Shown in pieces: positions 1 to 10,089 of a DNA stretch of 64,000 nt. The stretch spans positions 1 through 64,000 of the forward strand of contig NZ_CP143578.1 in NCBI RefSeq assembly GCF_036352135.1. Direction: 5' to 3'. Each line of letters starts with the position of its first letter. Positions within the stretch are counted from its first letter, which is position 1. The position numbers and the translations under genes were made by a program. A model generated the notes under the pieces. That model saw only the letters and a program-made list of their open reading frames with translations, was not told where the DNA came from and ran no database searches. This DNA comes from Metamycoplasma gateae (lineage in GTDB: Bacteria; Bacillota_I; Bacilli_A; Mycoplasmatales; Metamycoplasmataceae).

Positions 1-276
1 AAGCAAATTATTAATCAAAATTAATAAAATATCATAAGGTTTGATTAACTTTGAATTAGACAGAAGATGTATAAACTAATTTCTTAATTTAGAGATGTAG
101 TTATCTACAAAAAAATTAATACTATTTTTCTAAATGTAAATTTATATAAAATCTATGAAAAATAGCTAATTTTTAGTTGAAAAACAGATATAAAAAATGT
201 TGATGAAATGTCAATAAATGTTATAAAAAACGATTTTAAGTAAAATAATATTGTGTTTAAAATATAATTTTAAAAT
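1..276. other. Probable oriC-side region upstream of dnaA
   Basis: This A+T-rich stretch holds no credible ORF and lies directly before dnaA, where mycoplasma origins usually sit. I see one DnaA-box-like nonamer, TTATCTACA at 101-109 (one mismatch to TTATCCACA). A similar TTATCAACA at 584-592 lies inside dnaA and could be chance. The rest of the origin would be upstream of the window. Calling it an origin is an inference from position; a box cluster is not visible here. Confidence 0.5.
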
Positions 277-1638
277 ATGGAATATCAAGATAAAGAATTA
301 GATTTGAATGTAAGAAACCAAATTTTTCAAAATGAGTTAAAAAACAATGCAAGCGATGCAATGATTTATAATAATTTTTTCTCAGTTTTAAAATTAGTAA
401 GTGTTGAAGAAAGTAATGCTTATGTTATTGCTCCTGATGCAATAATTGATTATATAAAGACACAATATTATCAAACAGTTCAAAGGGCACTAATAAATAC
501 ATTAGAAAAAAAAGTTGTCCTATCATTAATTTCATCCGTGAGTGAAATTGAACAGATAATTGATAAGGACAAAACTCAACAATTTATCAACAATCAAAAA
601 GCAACAAATGTAAAAGACAATTTAACTTTTGAAAATTATGCAACTGGTAGTTTCAATAAAATTGCACTAAAAGCAGCTAAGCAAATATGTTCAAAATATG
701 AAGATAGCTTTAACCCGTTGTTTATTCATTCGAATAGTGGATTAGGAAAAACTCATTTACTACATGCGATTGGAAATGAGTTAAAAAATAAAGGATTAAA
801 TTGTTTGTATATAAATCCTGATAATTTAACAAGAAGATTAGTTGAACAATTAAGATCAAAAAATCAAGAACAAATAAACAAAATAGTTGATGAATTAACT
901 GCCTATGATTGTTTAATGTTTGATGATGTACAACAATATGGCAATAAAGAAAGTACGCTTAATGTTTTATTTAATATCATTAACACGATGAAATCTGATG
1001 AGAAACAAATTATTTTTTGTGCAGATAAAAGACCTAATGAACTCGGTGGATTTCAACAAAGATTTTTAACTCGTTTTGAAGGTGGATTAATAATAGAAAT
1101 TAATAACTTAGAGTTAGATGATGTTATTTCAATTCTTAAATTTAAATTAAAAGAAAATGGTGTTAATCCTCAATTATGAGAAGAAGAAGCATTAAAATAT
1201 ATTGCAAGGAATTTCTCATCTTCAATAAGAGCATTAGAAGGCGCTATCAGCAGAATTAAATTATTCTCTGACGGAGATGATTTCTTTACATATGATATTC
1301 GAACGATGCAAAACATTTTTAAAAATGTGACAAGAAATACAGAAGCCATAACACCTGAAAAAATAATTGAAACTGTATGTAAGTACTATGGAATTGATAA
1401 GAAAAAAATTACAAGTAATACAAGAGTTCAAGAAGTAGTTATACCTAGAAAAATAATTATATATTTATTAAAAAATAACTTTGATTATACCCTTAAAGAA
1501 ATTGGGCAAAAAGTAGGTGATCAAGCTCATTCAACTGTTATTGCTTCATTAAATTGAATAGAGGCAAATTTACAAAGTAATCCTTCATTAAAAATGGCAA
1601 TAGAAAAAATACAAAATACATTAAAGAAGATAATTTAA
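277..1638 (+). CDS. dnaA: Chromosomal replication initiator DnaA
   Basis: DnaA is the AAA+ ATPase that binds DnaA boxes and opens oriC. The 453-residue reading needs UGA=Trp at 1177 and 1555. Walker A (SGLGKTH, near residue 155), Walker B with DDVQ (near 215), a sensor region (RFLTRFEGG) and the C-terminal DNA-binding signature (DQAHSTVIAS) are all present. Length matches the family. dnaN follows 18 bases downstream. The start contexts of dnaA and dnaN are alike (TTTTAAAATATGGAAT), and dnaA has no clear Shine-Dalgarno site. Confidence 0.97.
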
Positions 1639-1656
1639 GATAAGGAATTTTAAAAT

Positions 1657-2760
1657 ATGGAATTAAAAATAAAAATTAATAAATTGTTATTAGATAATGC
1701 AATTGAAAAAGTAGCAAAAGCAATTGATTCAAATCCTTTTATGCCTGAATTAAAAGGTATATTACTTGTTGCTGAAGGTAATAAGATAACTTTGATTGGT
1801 TCAAATAGTGCGATCAGTATAAAGCATGATATCATTACCTCTTTAGATGCTGAAATAATAGTACCAGGAAGAATTTTAATTGATCTTTCTTTATTTAGAA
1901 ACATCGTTAAAAAATTAGATGGCGATATTATCTTAAAATCAGAAGAAAACAAGTTAGAACTAATTACTGAAAATGATCGTTTTTCATTAAATTTATATGA
2001 TGTTACCGAATATCCATTAATTGATTTTTCTATATATGGAGACCAAGTAAAAGTAAATTGACAAAAGATAAAAAGTATTGTAAGAAATGTAGCTGTTTCA
2101 GCCTCATCGCTAGAAACAAATATAATTTTATGTTGTATAAATATTTCTGCACAAAATAATAAGTTAAAATTCGTAGCAACAGATAAATATCGTTATGCCG
2201 AAGAAGTTATTGATATTGAAGAAGATAATAATTTCAATATTTCATTACTAGCAAAAAATTTAAAGGATATTTTAAACTTTGATTATAACGGAGATGTAGT
2301 TTTAAATGTATCAGAACAAAAAATATCTTTCGAAATCGAAGGAACAACAGTTCAGTCAAAAGTATTGGATCAAGTATATATCGACGTATCAAAAATCATT
2401 CCAAAACAATTTGCTAATACACTAATAATTTCAAAAAGAGAATTAAATAATTTATTAAATAAAGCTTCAGTAATTATTTCAGAAAATTATAATAAGATAA
2501 GATTACATATATCTGACGATGTCTTAACAATTTCATCAACAAGAGAAGAAATCGCAAATGCTGAAATTAAAACAAAAAACTTTTCATACACTGATAGCGA
2601 ACTTAAATTAGCCTTAAATTCTAAATTCTTAAAAGATGCAATTCAAAGTTTAGATGATGAAATTAAATTATCTTTAACTGCTGATAAAATGAGAATTGTA
2701 ATTACTTCTGATTCTAATAAAAATTTATTCCATTTAATTACACCACAAAGAGGTTTTTAG
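1657..2760 (+). CDS. dnaN: DNA polymerase III beta subunit (sliding clamp)
   Basis: This 367-residue protein is the ring-shaped processivity clamp of the replicase. One in-frame UGA-Trp lies at 2059. Position after dnaA, clamp-family length, repeated beta-strand domains and the C-terminal end (HLITPQRGF) support the call. A weak AAGGAAT precedes the start. The next gene begins at the base after its stop, so the two are probably cotranscribed. Confidence 0.96.
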
Positions 2761-2973
2761 ATGAAAGTAGAAATTTTTGGAGAAGAAATTAAACTAAGTC
2801 AGTTTTTAAAAAAGGTAAATGTTTGCAGAACTGGGGGAATGGCTAAATATTTTTTAAATGTTCATACAGTTAAAATAAACGATAGAACACCAGATGGTAG
2901 AAATGCTAAAATAAGAATTGGTGATACAGTTTGAATTGATGAGCAAGTTTACTTTATAACACGTGCTTCATAA
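2761..2973 (+). CDS. S4-domain RNA-binding protein, YaaA/RlbA-like
   Basis: A 70-residue S4-like protein begins immediately after the dnaN stop. It reads KLSQFLKKVNVCRTGGMAKY and then KINDRTPDGRNAKIRIGD, the S4 fold with its conserved Lys/Arg patch. UGA=Trp occurs at 2932. Small S4 proteins between dnaN and recF in Firmicutes (YaaA, RlbA) are ribosome-associated. Here recF is absent and rpmB follows. The exact RNA partner is unknown. Confidence 0.85.
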
Positions 2974-3051
2974 CAAAAGCAACAAAAAAATAAAAAAAAA
3001 TTAAATTAATATAAAATATTAACATACTATTTACATAATTAAGGAGATGCG

Positions 3052-3249
3052 ATGCCAGGAAGAGATCAATTAACAGGTCAAAAACCATTAAGTGGAAATA
3101 AAAGATCACACGCTTTAAACACTTCAAAAAGAACATTTGACCTTAACTTGCAAAAAGTAACCGTTTTAACAGAAAACGGATCTAAAAAAACTGTCAGAGT
3201 TACTGCAAAAAATGCTAGAACTCTAAAGAAATACGGACTAGTTGCTTAA
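3052..3249 (+). CDS. rpmB: 50S ribosomal protein L28
   Basis: A 65-residue basic protein that begins [20 protein letters not shown] and contains the L28 core ([19 protein letters not shown], ending TLKKYGLVA). It is a structural protein of the large ribosomal subunit. The start follows a strong AAGGAG Shine-Dalgarno, and a stem-loop terminator follows the stop, so it looks monocistronic. It contains no UGA codons. Confidence 0.95.
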   Translation: MPGRDQLTGQKPLSGNKRSHALNTSKRTFDLNLQKVTVLTENGSKKTVRVTAKNARTLKKYGLVA

Positions 3250-3264
3250 TTTATATATATAATA

Positions 3265-3293
3265 AGTTCTTGGATTACCAAGAATTTTTTATT
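3265..3293 (+). terminator. Intrinsic terminator of rpmB
   Basis: GTTCTTGG and CCAAGAA form a stem with a 5-base loop, followed by a run of T. Confidence 0.8.
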
Positions 3294-3334
3294 AATTATT
3301 TAATGTAAAATTTTTAAATTAAAGTAAGGTAAAA

Positions 3335-4048
3335 ATGGAAAAAATAAGTTTAATCGTAATAGCTGAAGAAGAAGAAATAGAAATTAATAAGCAACAAAAT
3401 CTGTTATTAGATTCTGTATTTTCGATTAATAATATAAGACTATTTTTGTACAAAAATTTAGTTTCATCAAAAGAGTTTGCATTACTTTTTTGTGGCGTTG
3501 GTAAAAGTAATTCAGCCTTTTCATTGACAAATAGCATTTGAGCATTAAAAGAAAAAGGATATTTAATAAACAACATAATTAATATAGGACCTGTTGGTTC
3601 TATACAAGATGAATCAATTGGGAATGAATTTTTGATTGAAAAGGCATATTTTTATGATGTCGATTTAACATATATTCCTGGATATAAACTAGGTCAATTA
3701 CCAAATAATGAATATGATTTTATAACATCTGCTTCATTGAATAAAAAAATATCTATGCTTTATCCTAAAAAAATTCAATTAAAAAATATTTGTACAGCCG
3801 ATAAGTTTTTTTTCAAACAAGATATCAAAAAAATAAATAATTTATTTACAAACGTAAGCTTAGTCGACATGGAAACCGCTTCCTTAGTTCAAATTGCTAA
3901 CAAACTTAACATTGAAATTAGTATTATAAAAATAGTTTCTGATTTATTAAGTCATGGTGAAAATTATTATATAAGCAAAAAAAATATTTGAAAAAGCAAA
4001 GTAAATTCAGTGTTCAAATTTTTAACTGAAGAATTTATAAAAAATTAA
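3335..4048 (+). CDS. mtnN: MTA/SAH nucleosidase family protein (PNP_UDP fold)
   Basis: This 237-residue protein matches 5'-methylthioadenosine/S-adenosylhomocysteine nucleosidases, which cleave adenine from MTA or SAH in methyl-cycle recycling. The clearest signature is VDMETASLVQIANKLNIEI followed by IVSD, covering the substrate Met-Glu pair and catalytic Asp. An acidic cluster (AEEEE) sits near residue 12, where the catalytic Glu is expected. UGA-Trp codons lie at 3539 and 3989. The sequence is diverged in the middle, so the precise nucleoside substrate is uncertain. It is followed by tatD and rsmA on the same strand. Confidence 0.8.
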
Positions 4049-4067
4049 AATAAAGAAAGAGAAAATA

Positions 4068-4838
4068 ATGGAATTGAAATATATTGATGTTCATACACAC
4101 CCATTTAAGGAATATTATGATGACCCATTTGCAATAGTATCAGAATGAAGAAAAATGGATATGGAAAAATTATTCATCGTTGGGACTAGCAAAGAAGATA
4201 GTCTTGAATTAATGGAATTATGTAAAAAAGATAAGGAATTTTTACATCCTATTATTGGAATTCATCCAACTTTGGCAAGTGGAAAAGAAGATGGTGCATT
4301 TTTAGAAACTATAATTGATAAAGATGTTATTGCGATTGGTGAAATTGGTTTAGATTATCACTATAATGATTCTCCTTCTAAAGAAATACAAAAAGAATCA
4401 TTTATAGCTCAATTAGAAGTGGCTAAAAAACACAATATTGTTGCTATGTTACATATTCGTGATGCATTGGATGATGCTTTTGATATTATTACAAAAGAAG
4501 AATACAAAGATTTAAAAATTGTAATGCATTCATTTAGTGGTGATTTGGAATTTGTAAAAAGAATCTTACCTTTTAAAAATATTTATTTTTCAATTTCAGG
4601 TGTAGTAACTTTTAAAAATGCCAAAACATTGCAAGAAGCAGTTTTAAATATACCTATTGATCGATTATTTTGTGAAACCGATACCCCTTATTTAGCCCCA
4701 ACGCCAAAGAGAGGACAACCAAATATAAGTCCTTATGTTCAATATACATATAAATATATTTCTAATTTAAAAAATATTAGCGAAGATGAATTTGTTATAC
4801 AAATTAGAAACAATATTGAAAAAGTTTTTGGAGTTTAA
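4068..4838 (+). CDS. tatD: TatD family metal-dependent DNase
   Basis: A 256-residue TIM-barrel hydrolase. The metal-site motifs appear in order: HTH near residue 10, GIHP near 65, GEIGLDY near 90, a histidine at LHIRDA, HSFSG, and ETDTPYLAP near 205. TatD enzymes are Mg2+-dependent 3'-5' exonucleases linked to DNA repair and turnover. The true start is the ATG at 4068; an in-frame UGA-Trp at 4146 makes a standard-code reading start late. The stop is 5 bases before rsmA. Confidence 0.92.
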
Positions 4839-4843
4839 TTTTT

Positions 4844-5608
4844 ATGGAAATAAAGGCAAAGAAAAGCTTTGGGCAAAACTTTTTGATAAATAAAAAAATT
4901 CAAAATAAGATTATAGATTCTTCAAACATTGAAAATGAAGATGTTATTGAAATAGGTCCGGGTTTAGGAGCATTAACAAATTTATTAATTAATAAAGTAA
5001 AATCGCTTGTTGCATATGAATTAGATAAGGAAATATATGAAATGTGAATCTCAAAAAATCTTGGCCAAAAAATAAAATTTATTAATCAAGATTTTTTAGA
5101 AGCAAACTTATATAGTATTGATAAAAGAGTTGTAGTTGGTAATATTCCATATAATATAACATCACCTATATTGTTTAAATTAATCGAAAATAAACAATAT
5201 ATAAAATCAGCAACAATAATGATTCAAAAAGAAGTTGGAGACAGATTAATTGCAAAGCCTAATAATAAGAGTTATAGTAAGCTGACTGTATCACTACAAA
5301 GTGTTGCAAATGTTCAAAAGATATTAATTGCAAAATCATCTGATTTTAACCCTGCGCCAAAAGTGGATTCAATGGTTGTAAAGATTGATTTTAATATAGA
5401 TATTGATTTTGAATTAGAAAAATATTTAGATTTTATAAAAAGATGTTTCCAATTCAAAAGAAAGACCTTAATGAATAATTTGATTACTTCATATGATAAA
5501 GATAAATTATTAAAAGTTTTTCAAAAAAATCAAATCAATCTTCTTTCACGGCCAGAATCATTGGAAATTAAGCAATATATTTCTTTATTTAAAGATCTTG
5601 TTATTTAA
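4844..5608 (+). CDS. rsmA: 16S rRNA (adenine-N6,N6)-dimethyltransferase KsgA
   Basis: This 254-residue protein dimethylates the two adjacent adenines in helix 45 of 16S rRNA. It begins with the family signature KKSFGQNFL, then SAM motif I (IEIGPGLGALT, near residue 35), the acidic residue in YELD, and the catalytic NIPYNIT motif (near 105). A C-terminal helical domain has FNPAPKVDS. One UGA-Trp lies at 5045. The tatD-rsmA pairing is common in Firmicutes. Confidence 0.96.
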
Positions 5609-5680
5609 TTTTATAAAGTTTTTTTTATTAAAAATATCAATATAATATATTATAATAATAAATATATTTCAAAGATATAT

Positions 5681-5707
5681 TAACGCACAACCCACAAGTG
5701 CGTTTTT
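5681..5707 (+). terminator. Terminator after rsmA
   Basis: AACGCAC and GTGCGTT pair around a short loop, followed by T residues. Confidence 0.8.
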
Positions 5708-5755
5708 ATTTTTATTGCTTTATTATAAAAAAATAATAAAAAACTAAAAAAGAAG

Positions 5756-5761
5756 TATAAT
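5756..5761 (+). promoter_or_regulatory. -10 box of the tRNA-Cys/Arg promoter
   Basis: A perfect TATAAT lies 22 bases before tRNA-Cys and downstream of the rsmA terminator. No convincing -35 box is visible, as is usual in mycoplasmas. Confidence 0.6.
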
Positions 5762-5783
5762 ACTAGAGCAATAAATTAGTGTT

Positions 5784-5858
5784 GCCACCATAGCCAAACG
5801 GCCAAGGCATAGGTCTGCAACACCTTGATTACCGGTTCGAATCCGGTTGGTGGCTCCA
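5784..5858 (+). tRNA. tRNA-Cys (GCA)
   Basis: Acceptor arms GCCACCA and TGGTGGC pair fully. The anticodon loop is CTGCAAC, the T-arm contains GGTTCGAATCC, and the 3' CCA is encoded. Confidence 0.95.
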
Positions 5859-5864
5859 ATAAAT

Positions 5865-5941
5865 GCGCCCGTAGCTCAATTGGACAGAGTGTTTGGTTAC
5901 GGCCCAAGAGGTTGCGGGTTCGACTCCTGCCGGGCGCGCCA
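5865..5941 (+). tRNA. tRNA-Arg (ACG)
   Basis: Acceptor GCGCCCG pairs with CGGGCGC. The anticodon loop TTACGGC gives ACG, expected to be read as ICG for CGN codons. The T-arm contains GGTTCGACTCC and the 3' CCA is encoded. Only 6 bases separate it from tRNA-Cys. Confidence 0.95.
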
Positions 5942-5957
5942 AAATCAGTGATGACCG

Positions 5958-5982
5958 AAAAAACGCCAAATTGGCGTTTTAT
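5958..5982 (+). terminator. Terminator of the tRNA-Cys/Arg unit
   Basis: AAAACGCCAA and TTGGCGTTTT form a nearly loopless inverted repeat, then T-rich sequence. Confidence 0.8.
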
Positions 5983-6061
5983 TTATTTATTTTTTTTCAG
6001 CTGTAAAATTTCAACGTGTTAATATAAAAGTTATAAAATTAATTTCATAAAGAAAACTGCT

Positions 6062-6727
6062 ATGAAAAAAGAAGGAAAATTAAATTCATTGAAAAAATTA
6101 TGTGATTTTGATGGAGAAAAATTTGTTTCTAAAAAAGGTAAGAAATACGTTAATGCATTATCTGATTTATTTGAATTGAAAAATATTAATGATAAACCTT
6201 TTACGGAAAATGAAATAATTAATCAACCCACTTTGGATATTTTTTCATTTAAAGTCGTTAAAAGAATTTAAAAAAATATGTAAATTAAAGGCAGAACCAC
6301 TTTTAATTATTGGTAATAAAAGAATAAATGAAAGGATTATCGAATTTGATTTTGAGGACGAGGAATCTAAAAATATTTTTGAAAATACACCAGGAGTCGT
6401 TTATATAATAATTTGTGAAATTAGAAAAAAAGAACATATTATCAAAATAGGAAGTACAAGACAACAATTTAAAGGAAGATTAATTTCATATAATTGTGGT
6501 GTTGTAAATAATTGACGAACCGCATCAACTACAAATATTAAGATTTTGCAATCAATGGTAACAACAAGAAAAACTTTCAATCTTTATATACTTAAGTGTT
6601 CAAAATATGTAAATTATAGTTGGCATAATGTTATTTCAACATATTTTGCAAAGCCGAATATTTAGCTTATGAAGATATACTAATAAAAGAGTTTGTTAAA
6701 CAATTTGATAAAAAGCCATTGGCTTAA
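6062..6727 (+). pseudogene. Frameshifted GIY-YIG nuclease, probable restriction endonuclease
   Basis: Three reading-frame segments join into one protein. The first runs from the ATG at 6062 to a stop at 6269. The second takes over near 6250 and carries a GIY-YIG core (GVVYIIICE, then KIGSTRQQFKGRLISY). The third takes over near 6650 and gives EYLAYEDILIKEFVKQF ending KKPLA, typical of the C-terminus of GIY-YIG endonucleases. At least two frameshifts break it, so no intact enzyme is predicted. A broken adenine methylase converges on it from the other strand, suggesting a dead restriction-modification pair. Assembly error is an alternative explanation for the frameshifts. Confidence 0.7.
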
Positions 6728-6780
6728 TGTACAGGCTAATGCTACTAAGATAAGATAATTTATAATAAAGGTATCAAAAT

Positions 6781-8060
6781 TTAATATTTTATTAATGATA
6801 CAAGCTCATTTATTTCTGCTTTTTCTTCTTCTGTAAATTCAATTTTGTTGAAAAAATTTAAATGTTTTAAAACTTTTATATTATTAAAATTTCCAAATCT
6901 GCTTAGGTGAATAATAAGTTTAAATTCATCTTTTTTTATTATTTTTAACACGTCTTCAGCTTCTTTTTTTGAGTTAAAACTCATATAACCTACAGATTGA
7001 GTTATATTTACGTTGTGTTCAATGTAAGGCAAATAATAAGTTGATAAAGGAAAATAATTATTCAATTATCGTATATATCTTGTTTTTTACTTGAATATCT
7101 TATTTTTCTTGGTGTATGTATCGTTTTATAAATAAATTCATTAGTCTTTTCATCACTTAAATAGTTTCTCTGTGTATGATTGTGTAAATCACATCTATAA
7201 TTAAAGGAATTTCATTTTTCGCTAATTATTTTTCTTATAATGCTCATTATATTATTGAAAATATATAAAGGTATAAAAGGAATATCCTTTAATATAACCC
7301 CCCCTTGAACATCTTTTTTTAAATAATTATTAATTATTGTTGTTTTATTATTTATTTTACTTTTTTGTCAAATAAATATAGTGAATGAAGACCCAACGCC
7401 CTTAAAATATTTTTTAGCATCATTATCTATAATTAGAAAGCTACCTTGTGTTAGTAATTTTTTTAGAGTTGTATTATTTGTATTTTAAGTCATTCAATTA
7501 TTTGGTGTTATAAAACATAAATAACCACCGTCATTTAACATATCCATAGATTTTTCTATAAAATGATTGGAAAGACTCTTATTTTTATTGCCTCCGCCAG
7601 AATACGGAGGATTAGCCATAATTAAATCAAAATGATTATTTCATTCATCAGTTAACTCAAAAAAATTATTGTTTTGAATATTCTTTGGGTTTAGTAGGGT
7701 TTTGCAATTGTTATATCTTACCAAATTCATTTTCGTTATATCAAATATTGTCTTCACTTGTTTTAGTTCTACAATACGACCGAAGTTCCCATTACCACAA
7801 CATGGGTCTAAGATTTTTAGATTCTTATTTTTCCAAAAATCACTTGGTATATAATCGATCATTTTTTTAACGCATTCCATTGGCGTGCATATATCATCGT
7901 TAGTTATTTTATGGCTATTATCATTATTTAATTTATTGAAGTAATCAAAAATATAATCTATTTCTCTATCGCCTATATAATATATTTTTGAATTATTTTT
8001 ATCATTTTCTATATGGTTATTAATTTCAAAATTATCAACTACATCTATATATTTTGACAT
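6781..8060 (-). pseudogene. Broken adenine-specific DNA methyltransferase
   Basis: Read from the ATG at 8060 (Shine-Dalgarno AGAGGTAAA), this gives an N6-adenine methylase. SAM motif I is LDPCCGNGNFG (near residue 88) and catalytic motif IV is NPPY (near residue 146). An in-frame TAA at 7485-7487 interrupts it just after TPNNWMT, although family-like sequence continues (LKKLLTQGSFLIIDNDAKKY). A frameshift near 7062 then leads into a C-terminal part with SVGYMSF. Total length with the lesions ignored is about 426 codons. The N-terminal piece still has both catalytic motifs but lacks the C-terminal target-recognition region, so it is probably inactive. Confidence 0.75.
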
Positions 8061-8194
8061 ATGCTTTTACCTCTATATTTAATTATAATCAATTATAATT
8101 AATGACTAATAATAATTTAGTTTCATTTTACATAAACTAACTTTCATTTTAAAAAAAACATTTCCTACGACGTTTTTAATCATTAATAATCGGG

Positions 8195-8257
8195 TAAAAT
8201 TAATATGTGGGTTAATAAAAACCCGCAAACAAATTTTAAGGAGCATTTACAAATAAT
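8195..8257 (+). promoter_or_regulatory. Promoter and 5' hairpin before the dimethylargininase-like gene
   Basis: TAAAAT at 8195-8200 can serve as a -10 box. TGTGGGT (8206-8212) and ACCCGCA (8221-8227) form a 7-bp hairpin that would lie at the very 5' end of the transcript. TAAGGAG follows as Shine-Dalgarno about 15 bases before the ATG. Such 5' stem-loops often stabilise mRNA; that role here is inferred. Confidence 0.5.
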
Positions 8258-9052
8258 ATGACACAAATGAAAGATAAATTTAAAAACGTAATCGTTAAGG
8301 TACCTGCATCATCTATGGTTGATGGTATTACATCGGCCCCAGAATTAGGCAAACCTATTTACGATCTAGCATTAGTACAACACGGAAAATATATTGAAGC
8401 ATTAAGAAGCTGTGGAGTAGAAGTAACAATATGTCCGAAGAATGAACAATTCCCAGACTCATGTTTCGTTGAAGATACAGCTGTAATAGTAACTGGGGAA
8501 ATTGCTATTTTATCAAACCCAGGAGCATCTACACGTAATGGTGAAAAACATGAAATGTTACCATATCTAGAAAAATTCTTCGATAAAGACCACCTATTTA
8601 AAATTGAAGCACCAGGAACATTAGATGGTGGTGATGTTATGATGGTTGGAGATACATACTATGTAGGTATGTCTGAAAGAACAAACCGTGAAGGAATTCG
8701 TCAATTCCACAATATTTTAGCAAGCGTTGGAAAGAAATGTATTCCAGTACCAATGACTGAAATGTTACATCTAAAAACAGGTGTTAACTACCTAGAACAT
8801 AATAATTTATTAATTTCAGGTGAATTCTTACACTATCCAACATTTAAAGATTTTAATCAAATAGTTGTTGATAAAAGTGAAGGATATGCAGCAAACTGTA
8901 TTTGAGTAAATGAAACTGTTATTGTTCCAGAAGGATACCCAAATGTTTTAAAAGCAGTTCAAGACTTAGGTATTTATAGAGTTATTACATGTGACACCTC
9001 AGAATATAAAAAACTTGATGGTGGATTAAGCTGCTTATCTCTAAGATTCTAA
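8258..9052 (+). CDS. Dimethylargininase-like guanidino-group hydrolase (DDAH family)
   Basis: This 264-residue protein belongs to the guanidino-modifying superfamily and resembles bacterial N-omega-dimethylarginine dimethylaminohydrolases, which convert methylated arginine to citrulline plus an amine. Motifs in order: PDSCFVEDTA (near residue 67), DGGDVMMVGDTYYVG (near 125), MLHLKTGVNYLE with the catalytic His (near 170), and GGLSCLSLRF with the nucleophilic Cys near the C-terminus. It is far shorter than arginine deiminase (about 400 residues), so it is not arcA, although such genes may be so labelled. UGA-Trp lies at 8903. It stands alone between its own promoter and terminator, intact among broken neighbours. 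Confidence 0.85.
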
Positions 9053-9068
9053 TTGATCATATTTAATT

Positions 9069-9108
9069 TAAAATGCAATAGGTAAAATCAAAGCCTATTG
9101 CATTTTAA
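9069..9108 (+). terminator. Terminator of the dimethylargininase-like gene
   Basis: AAAATGCAATAGG pairs with CCTATTGCATTTT, a 13-bp perfect stem. The 235 bases after it contain no supported gene. Confidence 0.85.
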
Positions 9109-9343
9109 ATGCTTGAACAATAATGTTTTAAAAAAGGGATACTATAATTTTATATGAATATAAAGAGTGAATATGTTTTTAAATTTAATGGAATAAAATA
9201 ACCAATTAAAATAAAAATAATTATTATTTTTTAATTAATTTTTAAACTATTTTATTAAAGCATTAAATGTTTCTATTTTTAAATTAGATGAGCGGTATAT
9301 TAGAACATTTCCAAATAAGTTTTTAGGAGATAATTTAGGATAA

Positions 9344-10074
9344 TATGATTTTATTAAGTACTTCGTTAACGGTTTCCTTGATAGTTTTAATTACAAATAT
9401 ATTAATAGGAGTTAAACAACATAGTCAATATTATTTCATTAATGAAACTCTAGATTTTCTTACTAAAAACAAAAAAATAGCACCGTTTAGTTTAAAAACC
9501 GAGTTATTTTGACTAAAGATAAGGATAATTACATTTTCGATATTGTTATTTTTTGCAAATTACTATATTTTTACTTGCAATTACAATCAAAATTTATTAT
9601 CCATTAAGTAGCGGTAATCCAAATGTTAATTTTATATTTTTAGTATTTTTGATCCTTCCAGTATTTTTATTATATTCTTCAATAAAAACTTTTATGATAT
9701 TAAAAACAAAGATTAAAAACTATAAGACAAATATGAATAAAGATGGAGATTGAGAAAATTATTATATTTCAATTGAAAAAATTAATTTGAATGACCCTAT
9801 ATTCAGATTTATTGATGAATATTTTTTAGGAAACAATATTAAATTAAATAAAATATTCAGTGTAAGTAACACATTTTTTAATACATTTTCCACCTTTAAA
9901 AAACTTAACAAAAAACTCTCAAAGATTGAATCAATTAATGATCGAATAGATTTTATTGATGATTTAATGTTTGCAAAACCATCAACTTTTCAGGTTGATA
10001 ATAATATTTTAGATCTGGAACAAGTCAGTCTATTACGTTATAAATTAACAGAATTAGCAAATAATTTAAAATAA
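9344..10074 (+). pseudogene. Frameshifted membrane protein, paralogue A
   Basis: I do not recognise a family. The ATG at 9344 opens a frame with hydrophobic segments (LLSTSLTVSLIVLITNILIG, then ITFSILLFF). It runs out near 9590, while a second frame from about 9550 continues with another membrane segment (FIFLVFLILPVFLLYSS) and a soluble part ending DLEQVSLLRYKLTELANNLK. The frames change at a run of six T near 9545. UGA-Trp occurs in both parts. The C-terminus and topology resemble the next gene, so the two look like a tandem duplication. A homopolymer indel may mean decay, slippage-controlled expression or sequencing error. Confidence 0.55.
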
Positions 10075-10089
10075 TATTATAGAGAAAAT

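Noticed and set aside
5825-6022. ORF across the two tRNA genes
   Set aside because: It is a by-product of tRNA sequence and has no ribosome site or protein-like composition.
8258-9052. Reading this gene as arginine deiminase (arcA)
   Set aside because: At 264 residues it is about 150 shorter than arginine deiminase, and its motifs fit dimethylargininase-like enzymes better.
9109-9343. Short open stretch ending just before the membrane paralogue A
   Set aside because: Only about 30 codons, with a stop before them, no start site and no recognisable similarity; it may be a remnant but is not supportable.
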